A stretch of 64,000 nucleotides of DNA from Rhodoferax sp. (lineage in GTDB: Bacteria > Pseudomonadota > Gammaproteobacteria > Burkholderiales > Burkholderiaceae_C). The stretch spans positions 124,001 to 188,000 of the forward strand of contig JARWZT010000001.1 in the NCBI GenBank assembly GCA_029866205.1, written 5' to 3'. The position numbers and the translations under genes are program-made. The notes under the pieces were generated by a model. That model was not told the DNA's origin and searched no databases. It saw nothing but the letters and a program-made list of their open reading frames with translations. Shown here one piece after another: positions 1 through 7,474 of this stretch (the first letter of the stretch is position 1; every line of letters begins with the position of its first letter).

Positions 1-74
1 TGGTGGCGCAGCAAACCCTGAGCGAGCGATTGCAGTCCGAACTGTTTTTTGAAGCCTTGCGGCGCACGGTGTAA
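1..74 (+). CDS. 3' end of an unidentified gene (partial)
   Basis: One frame is open from the window edge and ends with TAA at 72-74. It gives about 23 residues ending in ELFFEALRRTV. No domain can be recognised in so short a tail and the start lies outside the window. It is listed only because the frame is open and the codons look like those of the neighbouring genes. Function is unknown. Confidence 0.4.
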   Translation, partial: VAQQTLSERLQSELFFEALRRTV

Positions 75-98
75 GGCCGGGCAGGTGCGGGCCCGCGC

Positions 99-296
99 TC
101 AGGCGAGTGCATGGCGCCTGCGCTGCGCTCCCGGCAGGGACAGGCTCAGTCCGATCAGCAACAGGTTCACGCCCAACGACGCCAGATAAACCGGCACAAA
201 CGACGGCTGCTGTTCCCGCAGCAGGCCACCCAGCAGGTTGCCCAGCATCGAGCCCAGCCCGAGCGCCACCTTGCTCAGCGCAAACATCGATATCAA
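99..296 (-). pseudogene. Fragment of a multi-spanning membrane protein, possibly an MFS transporter C-terminus
   Basis: The 65-residue frame holds two hydrophobic, glycine-rich stretches (ALGLGSMLGNLLGGLL and YLASLGVNLLLIGLSLSL) followed by a basic tail, as at the end of a major-facilitator or similar transporter. No upstream part of such a protein can be followed on the minus strand beyond 296, so it looks like a remnant rather than a complete gene. It lies beside a second broken gene (GT39), which suggests that this edge of the photosynthesis cluster is rearranged. A genuine small two-span membrane protein remains possible. Confidence 0.35.
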
Positions 297-450
297 AACG
301 TTTTGGTGGCTCCGGTGCGGTCCAGTGTGGTTTCTGGCCAGAGTTCAGCGCCCAGAAAAGCGATAGTTTTCGTGCCTGGAATGCACTCCACCCACTTAAT
401 GATCAAGGTCAAAAAATTTAACAGCAAACTGGGAAAAATCCGCGGCTGAG

Positions 451-480
451 GCGGTGGGCGTGGCACACGTTACCCACCGC
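451..480. other. Long imperfect hairpin in the left-border gap
   Basis: GCGGTGGG (451-458) pairs with CCCACCGC (473-480), and inside it CGTG (459-462) pairs with CACG (466-469), leaving a 3-base bulge. There is no T-run, so it is not a typical terminator. The rest of the 297-541 gap shows only a 12-bp palindrome, CAAAACGTTTTG, near 294-305, and no convincing gene. Confidence 0.4.
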
Positions 481-541
481 ACGTCAATTGCCCGGCGTCT
501 GTGGTCGAGATGGACGCCTGGCTTCAAGGATCTGGCTTGCC

Positions 542-1045
542 ATGGAAAATTTATTGAACCGGCGCAATACGATTGTGGTGGTGGCCTTGCTGGCCTTGTG
601 GCGGCTGCACTTGTCGGCGGCACTGCAATTGCACCCCGACGAGGCCTATTACTGGCTCTGGTCGCGCTACTTGGACTGGAGTTATTTTGACCACCCGCCC
701 ATGGTGGCCTATTTCATCTGGGCCAGCACGCTGGGCTCCAAGTCGGAGTTGTGGGTGCGCATGTCGGCCACTTTGATCTTGTTGGCGGCCAGCGTGATGA
801 TGTGGCGCTTGGCGCTGCAGCTGTTCAAGAGCGAGGCCGTGGCGGCGGGCAGCGTGATCTTGTTCAACCTGTACCCGCTCACCATGCTGGGCCTGATTGT
901 GATGACGCCGGACGTGCCGGTGGTTTTTTTCTGGTGCCTGGGTGTGTATATGTTTTGGCAGGTCTTGTACCGCGGTACGAACCTGGTGCGCAGCTATTTC
1001 ATCAGCGCCGGCGCTGCCGCAGTGGTGCCGACGTCGCTGAATTAG
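542..1045 (+). pseudogene. Truncated GT39 (ArnT/PMT-like) membrane glycosyltransferase
   Basis: The 167-residue product starts at an ATG preceded by AAGGA. It carries the hallmark first-loop region of GT39 lipid-linked sugar transferases: LHPDEAYYW, then WSYFDHPPMVAYFIW, followed by several hydrophobic spans. Family members run to roughly 500 residues with many transmembrane segments. This frame stops after the second cluster of spans with an unrelated-looking tail (SAGAAAVVPTSLN). The downstream DNA belongs to the bciB promoter, so about two thirds of the gene is missing. Most likely it is a gene cut off by a rearrangement at the PGC boundary. Confidence 0.7.
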
Positions 1046-1068
1046 TGTGATTGGATTACGGACTTAGT

Positions 1069-1086
1069 TGTCAGAATAAATTTACG
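1069..1086. promoter_or_regulatory. PpsR/CrtJ-like half-conserved box upstream of bciB
   Basis: The sequence reads TGT-N12-ACG, one base from the TGT-N12-ACA consensus of PpsR/CrtJ, about 40 bases before the bciB start. On the opposite strand it reads CGTAA...CTGACA, resembling the boxes at crtE, bchF and bchG. A weak -10-like TAGTAT lies 6 bases before the bciB ATG with no clear -35. This is weaker than the other boxes in the window. Confidence 0.35.
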
Positions 1087-1126
1087 CCCCAGCGTTTTCT
1101 GCCTGCCGATTGGGTAGTATGCGGCC

Positions 1127-2389
1127 ATGACCGCGCCCTCCCACCTTGCTGGCCCCGCACCGCACCGCGACCTGTGCACGGATTGCGGTGTCTCGCGCAG
1201 CAGCGCCCCCAAGCGCTGCGCCAGCGCCTGCCAGTTCATCCAGCCCGACTACCCGCGGCTGGAGCGGCAGGTGCACGGCCGCACGCGCGACCCGGCGCGT
1301 CCCAACGAGCTGCACTTTGGGCCCCACCTGCACACCTTGCGTGCCACCCTACGCCAACCGGCCGTGGGCGCGCAGTGGAGCGGTATTACCACCCGTCTGG
1401 CCGAGCGGCTGCTGGAAACCGGCCAGGTACAAGCCGTGCTGGCCATGGCGCCCGATCCCCAAGACCGCTGGAAGCCGGTGCCGGTGCTGGTCACCCAGGC
1501 CAAAGACATGGCGCAGTGCCGGGGCATGCGCATGGGTTATGCGCCCTTGCTGGCGCTGCTGGAGCCGGCACGCGCCCAGGGCATCACCCGGCTGGCGGTG
1601 GTGGGTGTGGCCTGCCAGATCTACGCCTTGCGCGCGCTGGAGCGCGAGCTCGGGTTTGAGCAGATCTATGTGATCGGCACTCCGTGCTCGGACAACACCA
1701 CCACAGAAAACTTTCACGAATTCCTGGGCCTGGTCGCCGGGCAAACCCAGGACGACCCCAAGGCCATTTCCTACCTTGAGTTTCGGGCCGACTACCACGT
1801 CGAGCTGCGCTTTGACGACGGACGCCGGCGGGAGATTCCGTTTTTGCAACTGCCCCTGTCGCAGCTGCGGCCCGACTTTTTTCCCATGACCTGCCGAAGC
1901 TGCGTCGACTACACCAATGTGTTGTCGGACATCACCGTGGGCTACATGGGGGGCGAAGGCCAGCAATGGCTGCTGGTGCGCAATGCGCGGGGCCAGCAGA
2001 TGCTCGACCTGTTGGGCGACGAGCTGCAGACCAGCGTGCCGGGCAGTGCCGGCAAGCGCGCGGGTGCGGTTAAGGGCTTCATTGCCAACGTGCAGCGCGC
2101 CGCAGGGGGCCTGCCGCTGCGGCGCATGCCTGACTGGCTGCGTCCGATTGTGGGCTGGCTGATGCCCAAAGTGGGGCCGCGCGGCATCGAATTCGCCCGC
2201 GCCCGGGTGGAAATGAAAGCCGCAGAAACCGTGATCCACCTGCGCCGCGAGGAGCCCCAGCGCATGAAAAAAATGGTGCCTGACCATGTCTGGCAGCTGG
2301 TGCAACCGTATGGCCTGCGGCCCGAGCCGGGTGAGCTGCCTGCGGCGCTGGCAAGCCCGGGCCAGCCTTTTCCAACCCCTCTCCCTTGA
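1127..2389 (+). CDS. bciB: 8-vinyl reductase, ferredoxin-dependent BciB type
   Basis: The 420-residue protein belongs to the F420-hydrogenase beta-subunit-like family that includes the cyanobacterial and green-sulfur divinyl (proto)chlorophyllide 8-vinyl reductase BciB, an Fe-S flavoprotein. Family features seen are an N-terminal CTDCG motif, HGRTRD, GAQWSGI, VVGVACQIYALRA, GTPCSDN, MTCRSCVDYTN and VGYMGG. It should reduce the C8 vinyl group during bacteriochlorophyll a synthesis. It is followed 18 bases later by bchI, so it probably leads a bciB-bchIDO operon. The N-terminal cluster motif departs from the usual CTDCGLC: here it is CTDCGVS with extra Cys further on (KRCASAC). Family assignment is firm; substrate is inferred. 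Confidence 0.85.
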   Translation: MTAPSHLAGPAPHRDLCTDCGVSRSSAPKRCASACQFIQPDYPRLERQVHGRTRDPARPNELHFGPHLHTLRATLRQPAVGAQWSGITTRLAERLLETGQVQAVLAMAPDPQDRWKPVPVLVTQAKDMAQCRGMRMGYAPLLALLEPARAQGITRLAVVGVACQIYALRALERELGFEQIYVIGTPCSDNTTTENFHEFLGLVAGQTQDDPKAISYLEFRADYHVELRFDDGRRREIPFLQLPLSQLRPDFFPMTCRSCVDYTNVLSDITVGYMGGEGQQWLLVRNARGQQMLDLLGDELQTSVPGSAGKRAGAVKGFIANVQRAAGGLPLRRMPDWLRPIVGWLMPKVGPRGIEFARARVEMKAAETVIHLRREEPQRMKKMVPDHVWQLVQPYGLRPEPGELPAALASPGQPFPTPLP

Positions 2390-2407
2390 TTCCCTTCTTA
2401 TTTTTGT

Positions 2408-3442
2408 ATGTCACGCACTTTTCCTTTTTCTGCGATCGTCGGCCAGGACGAAATGAAGCTGGCGATTTTGCTCACCGCCATTGACCCCTCGATTGGCGGC
2501 GTGCTGGTGTTTGGCGACCGGGGCACCGGCAAATCAACCGCCGTGCGGGCACTCGCCGCCTTGTTACCCAAGATGCGTGCCGTGGTGGGCTGCCGGTACG
2601 GCTGCGACCCCCAGGCCGCCACCTGCCCCGACTGCGCCGCGCGCGCGGCGGCCAAGCCCGGCGCGGGAGCCAGCCACCTGGTCAGCGTGCCGGTGGTGGA
2701 CCTGCCGCTGGGTGCCACCGAAGACCGGGTGGTGGGTGCGCTGGACCTGGAGCGTGCGCTGTCCCAAGGGGTTAAGGCCTTCGAGCCCGGGCTGCTGGCA
2801 CGCGCCAACCGGGGCTATTTGTATATTGACGAGGTCAACCTGCTCGAAGACCACCTGGTGGATTTGCTGATTGACGTGGCGGCCTCGGGGGAAAACGTGG
2901 TCGAGCGTGAGGGCCTGAGCGTGCGCCATCCGGCGCGCTTTGTGCTGATTGGTAGCGGCAACCCCGAAGAGGGCGAACTCCGCCCGCAACTGCTGGACCG
3001 CTTTGGCCTGTCGGTGGAGGTCAAAACCCCGGCGGCGCTGGACCAGCGGGTGGAGGTGGTCAAACGCCGCGATGCCTTTGAGCGTGACGCCACGGCCTTT
3101 GCGGCCCTCTGGAAAAAAGAAGACGACCGCGTGCGCCGCAGCATCGTGGCGGCCCGCAAGCGCCTGGGAACGGTGGATATTGCGGACAGTGCGCGCGAAT
3201 TTGCCGCGCGCCTGTGCATGGCGCTGGGCACCGACGGCCTGCGCGGCGACCTGACGCTGGTGCGCGCTGCCCGCGCTTTTGCGGCCTTGCAGGGCGATAG
3301 TGCCGTGCAGGAGTCCCACCTGCGCCACGTGGCGACCCCGGCACTGCGCCACCGCCTGCGCCGCAACCCGCTGGACGATTCGGGTTCGGGCACCCGCGTA
3401 GAGCGTGCCCTGCAAGAGCTCGCGCCCGCCGCCGCGCTGTAG
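2408..3442 (+). CDS. bchI: Magnesium chelatase ATPase subunit I
   Basis: BchI is the AAA+ motor subunit that, with BchD and BchH, inserts Mg2+ into protoporphyrin IX at the first committed step of bacteriochlorophyll synthesis. The 344-residue length is typical. Visible are the Walker A motif GDRGTGKST near residue 37, the Walker B region YLYIDEVNLLEDH, and the sensor segment LIGSGNPEEGELRPQLLDRFG. The start is an ATG 18 bases after the bciB stop, and bchD follows 36 bases after its stop, so the chelatase genes are co-transcribed. The large subunit BchH is encoded far away, in the minus-strand operon. Confidence 0.97.
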   Translation: MSRTFPFSAIVGQDEMKLAILLTAIDPSIGGVLVFGDRGTGKSTAVRALAALLPKMRAVVGCRYGCDPQAATCPDCAARAAAKPGAGASHLVSVPVVDLPLGATEDRVVGALDLERALSQGVKAFEPGLLARANRGYLYIDEVNLLEDHLVDLLIDVAASGENVVEREGLSVRHPARFVLIGSGNPEEGELRPQLLDRFGLSVEVKTPAALDQRVEVVKRRDAFERDATAFAALWKKEDDRVRRSIVAARKRLGTVDIADSAREFAARLCMALGTDGLRGDLTLVRAARAFAALQGDSAVQESHLRHVATPALRHRLRRNPLDDSGSGTRVERALQELAPAAAL

Positions 3443-3478
3443 TGTTCCCCGTGCCTGCCACTGCAGCCCCTGCCTGCC

Positions 3479-5338
3479 ATGCAAGGTGAAGCCGCGACCA
3501 TCGCTGCCCTGTTTGCCGTAGACCCGGTGGGTTTGGGCGGTGTGGCGCTGCGTGCGCCAGCAGGTGCCCTGCGCGACGACTGGCTGGCGCTGCTGCGCGC
3601 CTTGCTGCCCGCCGGCACGCCGCTGCGCCGGGTGCCCCTGAATTGCAGTGACACGGCCTTGCTCGGCGGCCTGGACTTGGGTGCTACCTTGCAGCGTGGT
3701 CGCCCCGTGGTGTCGCAAGGACTGTTGGCGCAAGCCGATGGCGGCGTGCTGCTGCTGGCCATGGCCGAACGCATGGGCGGCGCTGCCGCTGCCCGTTTTT
3801 GCGCTGCGCTGGACACCCAAAATGTGCAGTTGCAGCGGGACGGTCTGTCGGCCCACCACCCTGCGCGGCTGGGTCTTGTGGCGCTGGACGAAGGCATCGG
3901 TGACGACGAGCAAATGCCGCGCGCCCTGCAAGACCGCATGGCCTTCAGGCTGGTGCTGGACAGCGATGCCCCCGACGAAGACGGCCCCGACTGGAGTGCG
4001 CCTGAAGTCGTGGCGGCGCGTCTGCGCCTGCCCCAGGTGGTGCTCGATGACCTGGGCCTGCGCGCCTTGTGCGCGGCGGCGCAGGCGCTGGGCATTGATT
4101 CGCTGCGTGCGCCTTTGTTGGCGGCGCGCGTTGCCCGGGCCGCTGCCGCCTTGGCGGGCTGTGATGCGGTGGAAGAAGAGCACATAGCCGTGGCCGCCCG
4201 CCTGGTGCTGGCCCCACGCGCCACCCGCCTTCCGCCCCCCGTTCCCACGGAGGCGGACGCGGAGCCGCAAGACGCGCCCGCAGACACCGAGTCACCCGAA
4301 CCGCCGGTGCCCGACGATCCGGCCACCCCCCCCAATCCGCCCCCTGCCGACCAAGACGCACCGCCTGCGCCCGACGCGCCCGGCGACGACGACCATGAAC
4401 CACCTCCTGCCGCGGGCGAAACCCTGGACGAGCGCGTTCTGGAAGCCGCATCGGCCGCGCTGCCGGCAGGTTTGCTGGCCTCCCTGAAGATTTCCCAATT
4501 GGCGCGCACCAAAACCCCCAGCGCAGGCAGTGCGGGTGTGGCCCAGAACAGTGCGCTGCGCGGGCGCCCGATCGGCGCGCGCAAGGGCGAGCCCCGCGCG
4601 GGCCAGCGTCTGAACGTGCTTGAAACCCTGCGCGCCGCCGCGCCTTGGCAAAAGCTGCGTCAGGCGGCAGCGCACGTGCCCCAGGGGGTGGTCGCAAATG
4701 CAAGCAGCGCTGCCCCGGCATCCCGGCGCATTCAGGTGCGCAAGGAAGACTTCCATGTGGCCCGCTTTCGGCAATTGGGCCAGACCACCACGGTGTTTGT
4801 GGTGGATGCCTCGGGCTCGGCGGCACTCAACCGCCTGGCCGAGGCCAAGGGCGCAGTCGAGCTGCTGCTGGCGGATTGCTATGTACGGCGCGACAGCGTG
4901 GCGGTATTGGCTTTTCGGGGCAAGGCGGCCGAGTTGCTGTTGCCGCCAACCCGGTCGCTGGCGCGTGCCAAACGCAGCTTGGCGGCGCTCCCCGGCGGGG
5001 GCGGAACGCCGCTGGCCAGCGCCATGGATGCCGCGCTGGCGCTGGCCGAACAAATCCGGCGCAAAGGCGAAACGCCGATTTTGGTGCTGCTCACAGACGG
5101 CCGCGGCAACATCGCCCGCGACGGCACACCCGGGCGGCAGCAGGCCGCGCAAGACAGTTTGAATGCAGCGGCGGCGCTGCGTGGCGCCCGCGTCACCGCG
5201 CTGCTGGTGGACACCTCGGCGCAGCCCCACCCGGCGGCGCAACAACTGGCCCTGGCCATGGGCGCACGGTACCTCGCGCTGCCCTACGCGGGTGCGCAGG
5301 CCGTGTCCCAGGCGGTGCGCGCCGTGAGCGGACGCTAG
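3479..5338 (+). CDS. bchD: Magnesium chelatase subunit D
   Basis: BchD (619 residues) forms the double-ring ATPase platform with BchI. It has a degenerate AAA+ domain over about the first 250 residues. A long acidic, proline-rich linker follows (around residues 250-310, rich in DAPADTESPEPP-like text). The C-terminal half is a von Willebrand A domain with the MIDAS motif DASGS near residue 443. As expected for BchD, the Walker A of the first domain is not conserved. It sits between bchI and bchO in one tight transcription unit. Nothing suggests truncation. Confidence 0.96.
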   Translation: MQGEAATIAALFAVDPVGLGGVALRAPAGALRDDWLALLRALLPAGTPLRRVPLNCSDTALLGGLDLGATLQRGRPVVSQGLLAQADGGVLLLAMAERMGGAAAARFCAALDTQNVQLQRDGLSAHHPARLGLVALDEGIGDDEQMPRALQDRMAFRLVLDSDAPDEDGPDWSAPEVVAARLRLPQVVLDDLGLRALCAAAQALGIDSLRAPLLAARVARAAAALAGCDAVEEEHIAVAARLVLAPRATRLPPPVPTEADAEPQDAPADTESPEPPVPDDPATPPNPPPADQDAPPAPDAPGDDDHEPPPAAGETLDERVLEAASAALPAGLLASLKISQLARTKTPSAGSAGVAQNSALRGRPIGARKGEPRAGQRLNVLETLRAAAPWQKLRQAAAHVPQGVVANASSAAPASRRIQVRKEDFHVARFRQLGQTTTVFVVDASGSAALNRLAEAKGAVELLLADCYVRRDSVAVLAFRGKAAELLLPPTRSLARAKRSLAALPGGGGTPLASAMDAALALAEQIRRKGETPILVLLTDGRGNIARDGTPGRQQAAQDSLNAAAALRGARVTALLVDTSAQPHPAAQQLALAMGARYLALPYAGAQAVSQAVRAVSGR

Positions 5339-5360
5339 GCGGGTCCCAAGGCACACCGCC

Positions 5361-6263
5361 ATGCGCCAGCCCCTGGACTTTGCCACCGACGGCGCGCACT
5401 GGCCGCACCGCGAGTACTCGCGTTTTGTGCAGGCCGCAGGCCTGCGCTGGCACGTGCAATTTGCGCCCTGCGCCGATCCTGCTGCCCCCACGGTGTTGCT
5501 CTTGCACGGTACCGGCGCCTCCACCCATTCCTGGCGGGACCTGGTTCCCCTGTTGCAAACGCAGTGCGCGGTGCTGGCGCTTGATTTGCCGGGTCACGGC
5601 TTTAGTGCCATGCCGCAGGGGGCCGCCGTAGCGGAGCTGTGCTCGCTGCCCGGCATGGCGCGCGGTGTGGCAGCGGTGTTGCAGACGCTGGGCATGGCCC
5701 CCAGCACCGTGGTGGGCCATTCGGCAGGGGCGGCGCTGGCCTGCCGTATGGCGCTGGACGGGCTGCTGGCGCCCGCGCGCTTGGTGTCGATCAACGGTGC
5801 GCTGCTGCCTTTGGACGGCTGGGCCGGGCAGTTTTTTTCGCCCTTGGCCAAGTTGCTGGCCAAGGCGCCGCTGGTGCCCGAGCTGTTTTCCTGGCGCGCG
5901 GCACAGGCCGATGTGCTGCAAAAGCTGCTGGACGGCACCGGCTCGCAGCTCGACAGTACCGGCCGCGACTTGTACCGCAAGTTGATCAGCAACCCCGGCC
6001 ACGCCGGGGCGGCGCTGGCCATGATGGCGCACTGGGATTTGCACACCCTGGCGCGCGATCTGCCCGCGCTGCGCACACCGCTCACCATGGTAGTGGGCGC
6101 TCAGGACGTGATCGTGCCACCCCAGCTGGCCTACCGGGTGGCAGCGGCGCTGCGCCAGCAGAGCCCGCAGCCGGTGCACGTATTGGCGGGGCTGGGCCAC
6201 TTGGCCCACGAAGAGCAGCCCGAGGCGGTTGCAGCGCTGCTGCTGGCACCCCCGTCCCTTTAA
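5361..6263 (+). CDS. bchO: Alpha/beta hydrolase BchO, Mg-chelatase-associated
   Basis: This 300-residue alpha/beta hydrolase carries the nucleophile-elbow motif GHSAGAALA, an oxyanion-region LLLHGTGASTHSW, and a C-terminal GLGHLAHEEQPE with the probable catalytic His. BchO is encoded next to bchID in most purple bacteria and is assumed to help Mg-chelation, but its reaction is not established. It begins 22 bases after bchD and is the last gene before the crtE promoter region, closing the bciB-bchIDO unit. Family membership is secure; biochemical role is not. Confidence 0.92.
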   Translation: MRQPLDFATDGAHWPHREYSRFVQAAGLRWHVQFAPCADPAAPTVLLLHGTGASTHSWRDLVPLLQTQCAVLALDLPGHGFSAMPQGAAVAELCSLPGMARGVAAVLQTLGMAPSTVVGHSAGAALACRMALDGLLAPARLVSINGALLPLDGWAGQFFSPLAKLLAKAPLVPELFSWRAAQADVLQKLLDGTGSQLDSTGRDLYRKLISNPGHAGAALAMMAHWDLHTLARDLPALRTPLTMVVGAQDVIVPPQLAYRVAAALRQQSPQPVHVLAGLGHLAHEEQPEAVAALLLAPPSL

Positions 6264-6381
6264 AAGTCTCCCGGGCGCGCGCCCGTTGCAGCGAGATGGA
6301 TCAGGGTAAACCCTAGTAATTCACGGAGTTTCAAGCCCTTTTGTGGGCTGGGGACATTGCACGGCCCCATTAATCAAAAAA

Positions 6382-6415
6382 TGTTGACAAAAAAGCACGT
6401 AAACACCCGTTGACA
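6382..6415. promoter_or_regulatory. Double PpsR/CrtJ-type motif upstream of crtE
   Basis: Two TGT-N12-ACA-like boxes overlap by sharing a central ACGT: TGT (6382-6384)-N12-ACGT (6397-6400)-N12-ACA (6413-6415). The left box is TGT-N12-ACG and the right box CGT-N12-ACA. The right box ends exactly at the end of the -35 hexamer TTGACA. The same 34-bp layout occurs upstream of bchF. PpsR/CrtJ aerobically represses bch and crt genes in purple bacteria by binding spaced TGT/ACA palindromes, and ppsR is present in this window. Confidence 0.6.
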
Positions 6416-6423
6416 TAGATCAA
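6410..6423. promoter_or_regulatory. FNR-like box overlapping the crtE -35
   Basis: TTGAC-ATAG-ATCAA matches the FNR consensus TTGAT-N4-ATCAA in nine of ten bases. Its centre is about 28 bases upstream of the predicted start, overlapping the -35 hexamer. That position would suit repression or interference rather than classical activation at -41.5. TTGACA being part of the box raises the chance of coincidence. Confidence 0.4.
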
Positions 6424-6438
6424 GTAAGTGTCTATATT
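6410..6438 (+). promoter_or_regulatory. Sigma-70-type promoter of the crtE superoperon
   Basis: TTGACA (6410-6415), a 17-base spacer and TATATT (6433-6438) make a near-consensus promoter. Transcription would start near 6445, leaving a leader of about 65 bases before the crtE ATG. Being so strong, it would be expected to be held down by repressors, and putative PpsR boxes cover both the -35 and the -10. Confidence 0.7.
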
Positions 6439-6446
6439 TATTTACA
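6429..6446. promoter_or_regulatory. PpsR/CrtJ box covering the crtE -10
   Basis: A perfect TGT-N12-ACA palindrome with an AT-only core spans the -10 hexamer and the predicted transcription start. Occupancy by PpsR/CrtJ here would block RNA polymerase directly. Together with the double box just upstream it gives three TGT/ACA-type sites within 65 bases, suited to cooperative repression. Confidence 0.7.
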
Positions 6447-6510
6447 CGAGGAATTGACAATCAAAACTGTCACTTCCGGACTGTGCATTTCGACACCCCG
6501 GAGACCATCC

Positions 6511-7440
6511 ATGAAACCTATCACCCGCATCGAGCAATCCCTGGCTATAGCCTTGGCTGCCGTGGAAGAGCCCGGTTGCCCGCCCAAGCTGGTGGCGGCG
6601 GTGCGTCATGCGGTGTTTCCTGGGGGCGCGCGGATTCGTCCGCAGCTGTGCCTGGCGGTCGCCCAGGCTTGCGGTCAGGACGACCCGGCCCTCACCGATG
6701 CAGCGGCAGTGGCCATTGAGCTGCTGCACTGCGCCTCGCTGGTGCATGACGATTTGCCGTGTTTTGACGATGCCCCCACCCGCCGCGGTCGGGCCTCGGT
6801 GCATTGGGCTTTTGGACAGCCGTTGGCTGTTTTGGCAGGCGATGCGCTGATCGTGATGGCCTTTCAGACGCTGGCCGCAGCCGCAGGGCAGTCGCCGCTG
6901 CGCCTGCCGGGCCTCATGAAAATCATTGCTGACAGCGTGGGCATGCCCAGCGGTATCGTGGCGGGCCAGGCCTGGGAGTCTGAGTCGCGCGTGTCGCTCA
7001 TGCAATACCAGCGGGCCAAGACCGGTTCTCTGTTTGTGGCCGCCACCTGTGCGGGTGCCCTGAGCGCGGGTGCCGACCCCAAAGCCTGGCAGGCGTTGGG
7101 CGATTGCCTGGGCGAGGCCTACCAGGTGGCAGACGACATTCGCGACGTGATGGGTCAGGCCGAACTGCTGGGCAAACCGGTCGGACAGGACGCCCAACAC
7201 GCCCGCCCCAACGCCATTGCCGATCTGGGATTGGGTGGCGCAATTGTGCATTTTGAGTCCCTGATCACCGCGGCTGCCGACTCCATTCCCGAAGGTCCCA
7301 GCGCAGCCGCCATGCGTCAGCTGGTGTGGCAAGAGTCCGAACGTCTGGTGCCGCGTGCCGCCTGCCGCCAATACCAAGCACAGGCTCAAGCCCAGGCCCA
7401 AACCGCCGCTGCGCCCGTGCGTCTGACGACCGCGGCCTGA
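6511..7440 (+). CDS. crtE: Geranylgeranyl diphosphate synthase
   Basis: CrtE makes GGPP, the C20 precursor of both carotenoids and the bacteriochlorophyll tail. The 309-residue protein has the first Asp-rich motif within LVHDDLPCFDD and the second within YQVADDIRD, typical of trans-prenyltransferases. The ATG at MKPITRIEQSL is chosen because it is preceded by GGAG and lies below the predicted transcription start; an in-frame codon further upstream would begin at or near that start. It is the first gene of the long plus-strand superoperon that runs through puf to crtC. The C-terminus ends in an Ala/Gln-rich repeat (QAQAQAQTAA). Confidence 0.95.
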   Translation: MKPITRIEQSLAIALAAVEEPGCPPKLVAAVRHAVFPGGARIRPQLCLAVAQACGQDDPALTDAAAVAIELLHCASLVHDDLPCFDDAPTRRGRASVHWAFGQPLAVLAGDALIVMAFQTLAAAAGQSPLRLPGLMKIIADSVGMPSGIVAGQAWESESRVSLMQYQRAKTGSLFVAATCAGALSAGADPKAWQALGDCLGEAYQVADDIRDVMGQAELLGKPVGQDAQHARPNAIADLGLGGAIVHFESLITAAADSIPEGPSAAAMRQLVWQESERLVPRAACRQYQAQAQAQAQTAAAPVRLTTAA

Positions 7441-7474
7441 GTCTCAGCCTTCCGCAGCACACCGAACGCAGCCC

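Noticed and set aside
1114..1129. Leaderless promoter for bciB (TAGTAT 6 bases before ATG)
   Set aside because: No acceptable -35 at 16-18 bases, so the evidence is much weaker than for bchF and bchG.
2564..4270. Long minus-strand frames opposite bchI and bchD
   Set aside because: They have shadow composition and no recognisable domains; bchI and bchD are certain on the plus strand.
6384..6389. Second TTGACA upstream of crtE as an extra promoter
   Set aside because: No -10-like hexamer lies 16-18 bases downstream; it is better explained as part of the double PpsR-type motif.
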